A DNA stretch of 7,042 bases from the NCBI GenBank assembly GCA_937881285.1, contig CALGEU010000387.1, positions 1-7,042 on the forward strand, given 5' to 3'. The notes below the pieces were generated by a model. That model searched no databases. It worked only from the letters and a program-made list of their open reading frames with translations, and was not told the origin of the DNA. Below are positions 4,629 to 7,042 of this stretch, one piece after another; positions within the stretch are counted from its first letter, which is position 1, and each line of letters opens with the position of its first letter. Position numbers and translations under genes: made by a program. The stretch is from an uncultured Clostridia bacterium. GTDB lineage: Bacteria > Bacillota > Clostridia > Christensenellales > CAG-917.

Positions 4629-6366
4629 TCTGCTTTTCTCCTGTCTGACTTTCGTAAAGACTGCGGTATGTCGGGGTCGTTTGCATCAACTCGTCGTGCG
4701 TGCCTACAATCGTTTTGCAGTTTTCCATAAATACCACTTTCTGCATTTGCGGAAAATGATAAAGCCTGTGGGAAATCAGAAAAACGACCTTGTCTTTCGC
4801 ATAATCCTGCAAAGCGGCAAAAATAACGTCTTCCGTGCTGCGATCGAGTGCGGAAAACGGATCGTCGAGAACCATAATCGGACGCGGATGCGCCATAGTT
4901 CTTGCCAACGCAAGTCTTTGAGCCTGTCCGCCAGAAAGTCGAACGCCGTTGTTTCCTATTACGGTTTCAACGCCGTTTTCCATAGACAAAACTTCGTCTT
5001 TCAACGCCATATCGCAAAGATACGGCATAATGTCTTCTTCACTTCCGCAAAGCACGTTGTTTTGCACAGTGTCGGCACAAAGTTCGGGATCGTGTCCCAA
5101 ATATCCCACCGTAGATGCTATTTCGCGCGGTGGTAAATCGGACAATTCGCGCTTGCCGAAACGAATAGATCCGCCGTATGGCGACTCGCAAAGGAACGTG
5201 CGTCCGAAAGTCGATTTTCCGCAAGCAACCGCCCCCGTCACACCTATAATATCACCCGGTTTCGCCGTCAGCGAAAGTCCCGAAAAAATCGGTTCTTCGT
5301 CATAGGCAAAAGAAAGATTGTCTATCGTCACTTCGGCAGGTTCTGCGATTTGAAGCGGGCCGAGCGGCTCGGGCGACTTCATCAAAGGACGAATACGCTT
5401 CCAGGAAACTTCCGCTTTTTGCACTGAATTGAACAGTTTTGCGACTTTTGACGATTTGACCGTGAGTTTCGTAAAACAAGAAAGGAAAGTCGTAAACGCC
5501 GCTATATCCCAAGTGTTCCAGCCCGTGCCAAGCACGTTTTTTACGCCGAACCACAGGATAAAAAGCACCCCTGCACCCGACAACGCAAGATAAAGCGGCG
5601 GAAGCGCCGACTGCCATATATTGTTTCGTATTGCGTTTTTTTCGTAATTGTTCAGGGCGTCTCCGTAAAGGTCTTCTCTAGTTTTTTCGCAGCCGTAAAT
5701 ACGATAAGTCACAGCGTTTTGCGCTCGGTCAACCGTTTCTCCGCTCAATGCACTCGCCGCCTTTTTGTAGGTTGCGCCTGCTCGTTGCACGGGCTTTTTC
5801 ATGATTGCCGCGCAAAAATATGATATCGGAGTAAATATCAGGCTGAGAAGCGCAAGCCGCCAGTCGTATACGAAAAGCATAACTATGTAGCCGACCAGCA
5901 CAACTCCCGTGTCGAAAATCTCCGTCGTGAATTTTCTCATCCCTTCAACGCAATCGTCCACGTCGGAAATGGCTTTCGTCATCAATTCTCCGACGCCTTC
6001 TTTTTCAAGCGATACGCGACTCTGACGGACGAGATTTGCATAAAGAACGCCTTTCATTCGTCTGTTGACGTTGTTTGCGAAACGGCGTACGTAGAAACGT
6101 TTGACAAATCTTGCCAACTGCACGGCAAGTGTAACCGCAAGGTAGGCTACAACCAGTATAACCATTGACTCTGCGTTTTTGTCGCCGTTTAGAATATCCG
6201 CAAGACGTTGCGCAAGCCTGCCTTCGAACCACGGAGTCGCTAGAAGTCCCACGTTGTAGAACACACCCGACAACGTAACGAAAAGAAGCGGCAGCCACTC
6301 TATGCGGAAATATGAATTTATTTTATCGGGACAAAACGTTTTTTCGTTTTTAATCTGCTTTTTCAC
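4615..6366 (-). CDS. ABC exporter half-transporter, degenerate-site subunit
   Basis: This is a fused six-helix permease and ATPase, 583 residues. Membrane segments lie near 25-45, 67-87, 153-168, 170-188, 256-275 and 285-300. The ATPase domain has A-loop Tyr355, Walker A GAVACGKST (378-386), the Q-loop position occupied by His425 (YLGHDPEL), canonical signature LSGGQ (477-481), Walker B IMVLDD with Asp502 where the catalytic Glu should be, D-loop SALD and H-loop His533. Asp at that position is characteristic of the non-catalytic half of heterodimeric exporters such as TM287 and of MdlA/YheI-like proteins. With the following gene it should form a heterodimer. I start it at the GTG overlapping the MarR stop (GTGA, 4-nt overlap); a TTG three codons earlier is possible. 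No strong ribosome binding site exists for either, which fits translational coupling. Confidence 0.94.
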   Translation of the reverse strand: MKKQIKNEKTFCPDKINSYFRIEWLPLLFVTLSGVFYNVGLLATPWFEGRLAQRLADILNGDKNAESMVILVVAYLAVTLAVQLARFVKRFYVRRFANNVNRRMKGVLYANLVRQSRVSLEKEGVGELMTKAISDVDDCVEGMRKFTTEIFDTGVVLVGYIVMLFVYDWRLALLSLIFTPISYFCAAIMKKPVQRAGATYKKAASALSGETVDRAQNAVTYRIYGCEKTREDLYGDALNNYEKNAIRNNIWQSALPPLYLALSGAGVLFILWFGVKNVLGTGWNTWDIAAFTTFLSCFTKLTVKSSKVAKLFNSVQKAEVSWKRIRPLMKSPEPLGPLQIAEPAEVTIDNLSFAYDEEPIFSGLSLTAKPGDIIGVTGAVACGKSTFGRTFLCESPYGGSIRFGKRELSDLPPREIASTVGYLGHDPELCADTVQNNVLCGSEEDIMPYLCDMALKDEVLSMENGVETVIGNNGVRLSGGQAQRLALARTMAHPRPIMVLDDPFSALDRSTEDVIFAALQDYAKDKVVFLISHRLYHFPQMQKVVFMENCKTIVGTHDELMQTTPTYRSLYESQTGEKQNEED

Positions 6367-6821
6367 TTTTCGCAATTTCCGTTAAAATGCGGAAAACCCG
6401 CTCTGCTTTCGTTTTTTGACGCAACGTACAATTTGTCAAGCAACTTTGCAAAAGTTTCCGCTTCGCCTTCGTCAAGCGCGGATACGAGATACTCGTAAAA
6501 CTCACTCTCGATTTCTGCTTTCGATTCTTTCGAAGTCTCCGCCTTTTCTGTCGGGTAAATAAACTGACTGCGTTTGTCGGTCGGGTCGTCTTTGCGCACC
6601 AGATACCCTTTCGCTTCGAGATTTTTTGTCCTACGCGCAATAGCCGCCTTGTCGGCGTTCAGTATCTCCGCAAGTTTTACCTGCGTGCATCCGGGATTAT
6701 GACGTATTGCATGAATCAAATCGATTTCCGCCGTCCCCACTCCGTTTTCTCGCAACTTAACCAAAACGAATTTTTCCGTCTCTCTTGCGATTTTCGTGAT
6801 TTTTCTTTCAGTAATATCCAT
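6363..6821 (-). CDS. MarR-family transcriptional regulator of the ABC exporter operon
   Basis: The 152-residue product has the MarR layout: an N-terminal helix, a winged helix-turn-helix with PGCTQVKLAEILNADKAAIARRTKNLEAKGYLVR (about 43-76), and the wing signature D-P-T-D-K-R (79-84) followed by FIYPTEKA, where most members read ..LT..G. C-terminal helices (about 98-136) would dimerise. MarR proteins usually repress their own operon until a small ligand binds, and a MarR gene directly before two half-exporters points to drug or toxic-metabolite inducible efflux. The ATG at 6821 is fixed by AAGGAG 7 nt upstream; longer in-frame starts would place coding sequence across the promoter and operator. 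Its stop overlaps the exporter gene start. Confidence 0.93.
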   Translation of the reverse strand: MDITERKITKIARETEKFVLVKLRENGVGTAEIDLIHAIRHNPGCTQVKLAEILNADKAAIARRTKNLEAKGYLVRKDDPTDKRSQFIYPTEKAETSKESKAEIESEFYEYLVSALDEGEAETFAKLLDKLYVASKNESRAGFPHFNGNCEK

Positions 6822-6853
6822 TATCTTTCTCCTTTTCGCAACTTTCACGCACA

Positions 6854-6884
6854 ATAGTTGCACATACATAGTTGTACATACAAC
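6854..6884. promoter_or_regulatory. candidate MarR operator: tandem 14-bp repeats and a palindrome
   Basis: Two adjacent copies, ATAGTTGCACATAC (6854-6867) and ATAGTTGTACATAC (6868-6881), differ at one base. The second copy plus the next three bases forms the palindrome GTTGTA-CA-TACAAC (6871-6884). The block starts two bases downstream of the -10 and covers the predicted start site and the first ~25 bases of the leader. A dimeric repressor binding here would block initiation, and the MarR protein encoded immediately downstream is the expected binder. Confidence 0.7.
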
Positions 6885-6885
6885 C

Positions 6886-6913
6886 ATTATATGCTCAATA
6901 CAAAAAAAGTCAA
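6886..6913 (-). promoter_or_regulatory. sigma-A promoter of the MarR-ABC-ABC operon
   Basis: On the minus strand TTGACT (6908-6913) and TATAAT (6886-6891) are separated by 16 bases. Transcription should start near 6879, giving a leader of about 58 nt to the MarR ATG. No other clear promoter is visible for the two exporter genes, whose starts overlap the preceding genes. Confidence 0.83.
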
Positions 6914-6965
6914 CAAAATAACCTTAATGGAACACGATTTTGTAATATATCGGATTTTGTTATAC

Positions 6966-7000
6966 AAAAAAAGCGATACGCACAAGGCGTATCGCTTTTG
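6966..7000 (-). terminator. Rho-independent terminator of the right-edge gene
   Basis: GCGATACGC (6973-6981) and GCGTATCGC (6987-6995) form a perfect 9-bp stem with loop ACAAG, extended by four A-T pairs. On the minus strand it is followed by seven U; on the plus strand the T run is only four. It begins about 18 bases past the stop of the partial gene at the right edge and insulates the MarR operon from it. Confidence 0.88.
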
Positions 7001-7017
7001 AATTTCGATTGAAACAA

Positions 7018-7042
7018 TCAGTCGTTGCTTGCAAGAATCTTG
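7018..7042 (-). CDS. C-terminal end of an unidentified gene, cut by the window edge
   Basis: One minus-strand frame entering from the right edge reads KILASND followed by TGA, 18 bases before a strong terminator. The other two minus frames run through into the terminator, so this frame is the likely one. Seven residues are too few to identify the product. Confidence 0.5.

Noticed and set aside
3997..5136. 379-codon open frame on the plus strand
   Set aside because: It lies antisense to the two ABC genes, spans their junction, lacks any domain, and is explained by the codon use of the real genes.
6367..6375. TTG start for the first ABC subunit
   Set aside because: TTG is a rarer start and the GTG three codons later forms a standard GTGA overlap; the evidence is not decisive.
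6822..6887. Longer MarR start (22 extra residues)
   Set aside because: It would translate the operator and reach into the -10, and has no ribosome binding site; the ATG at 6821 has an excellent one.

Overview
The window looks like chromosomal DNA of a low-to-mid GC Gram-positive bacterium, most likely an uncultured gut-type Clostridia (Firmicutes). This rests on strong AAGGAG-type ribosome binding sites 6-9 nt before the starts, near-consensus sigma-A promoters, A/T-flanked hairpin terminators, a lipoprotein with an LVAC lipobox, and the MarR plus paired ABC exporter arrangement common in that group. The genus cannot be fixed from the sequence.

All confident genes read right to left on the minus strand. 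At the right edge (7018-7042) is the last codons of an unidentified gene, followed by a strong terminator (6966-7000). Next comes the centrepiece, a three-gene operon: a MarR-family repressor (6363-6821) and two half-size ABC exporter subunits (4615-6366 and 2988-4628). Adjacent frames overlap by 4 and 14 nt, so translation is probably coupled. The two ABC proteins have complementary defects. The first has Asp in place of the catalytic Glu and His in place of the Q-loop Gln. The second has a non-LSGGQ signature. Together they would form a heterodimeric exporter with one degenerate and one consensus ATP site. A TTGACT-16-TATAAT promoter precedes the MarR gene, and tandem 14-bp repeats containing a palindrome sit directly downstream of the -10, which fits autorepression relieved by a ligand.

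Below the operon is a small lipoprotein with a perfect-consensus promoter and a start-site palindrome, closed by a bidirectional terminator (2371-2406). Then come a 56-residue protein with an acidic, six-cysteine tail, a membrane-anchored XRE regulator with an inverted repeat over its own promoter, and an exported 168-residue protein of unknown function. The last gene is bracketed by two copies of a roughly 40-bp element.

The left 660 bases hold no convincing gene. They contain a terminator (257-290), inverted repeats, a possible 21-codon gene tail at the edge, and a short open stretch that vaguely resembles a TetR N-terminus. There is no rRNA, tRNA, CRISPR array, transposase or phage gene. 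I see no clearly new defence or mobile system. The points most worth a second look are the asymmetric exporter and its operator, the Cys/Asp mini-protein, and the repeated element around the 168-residue gene.
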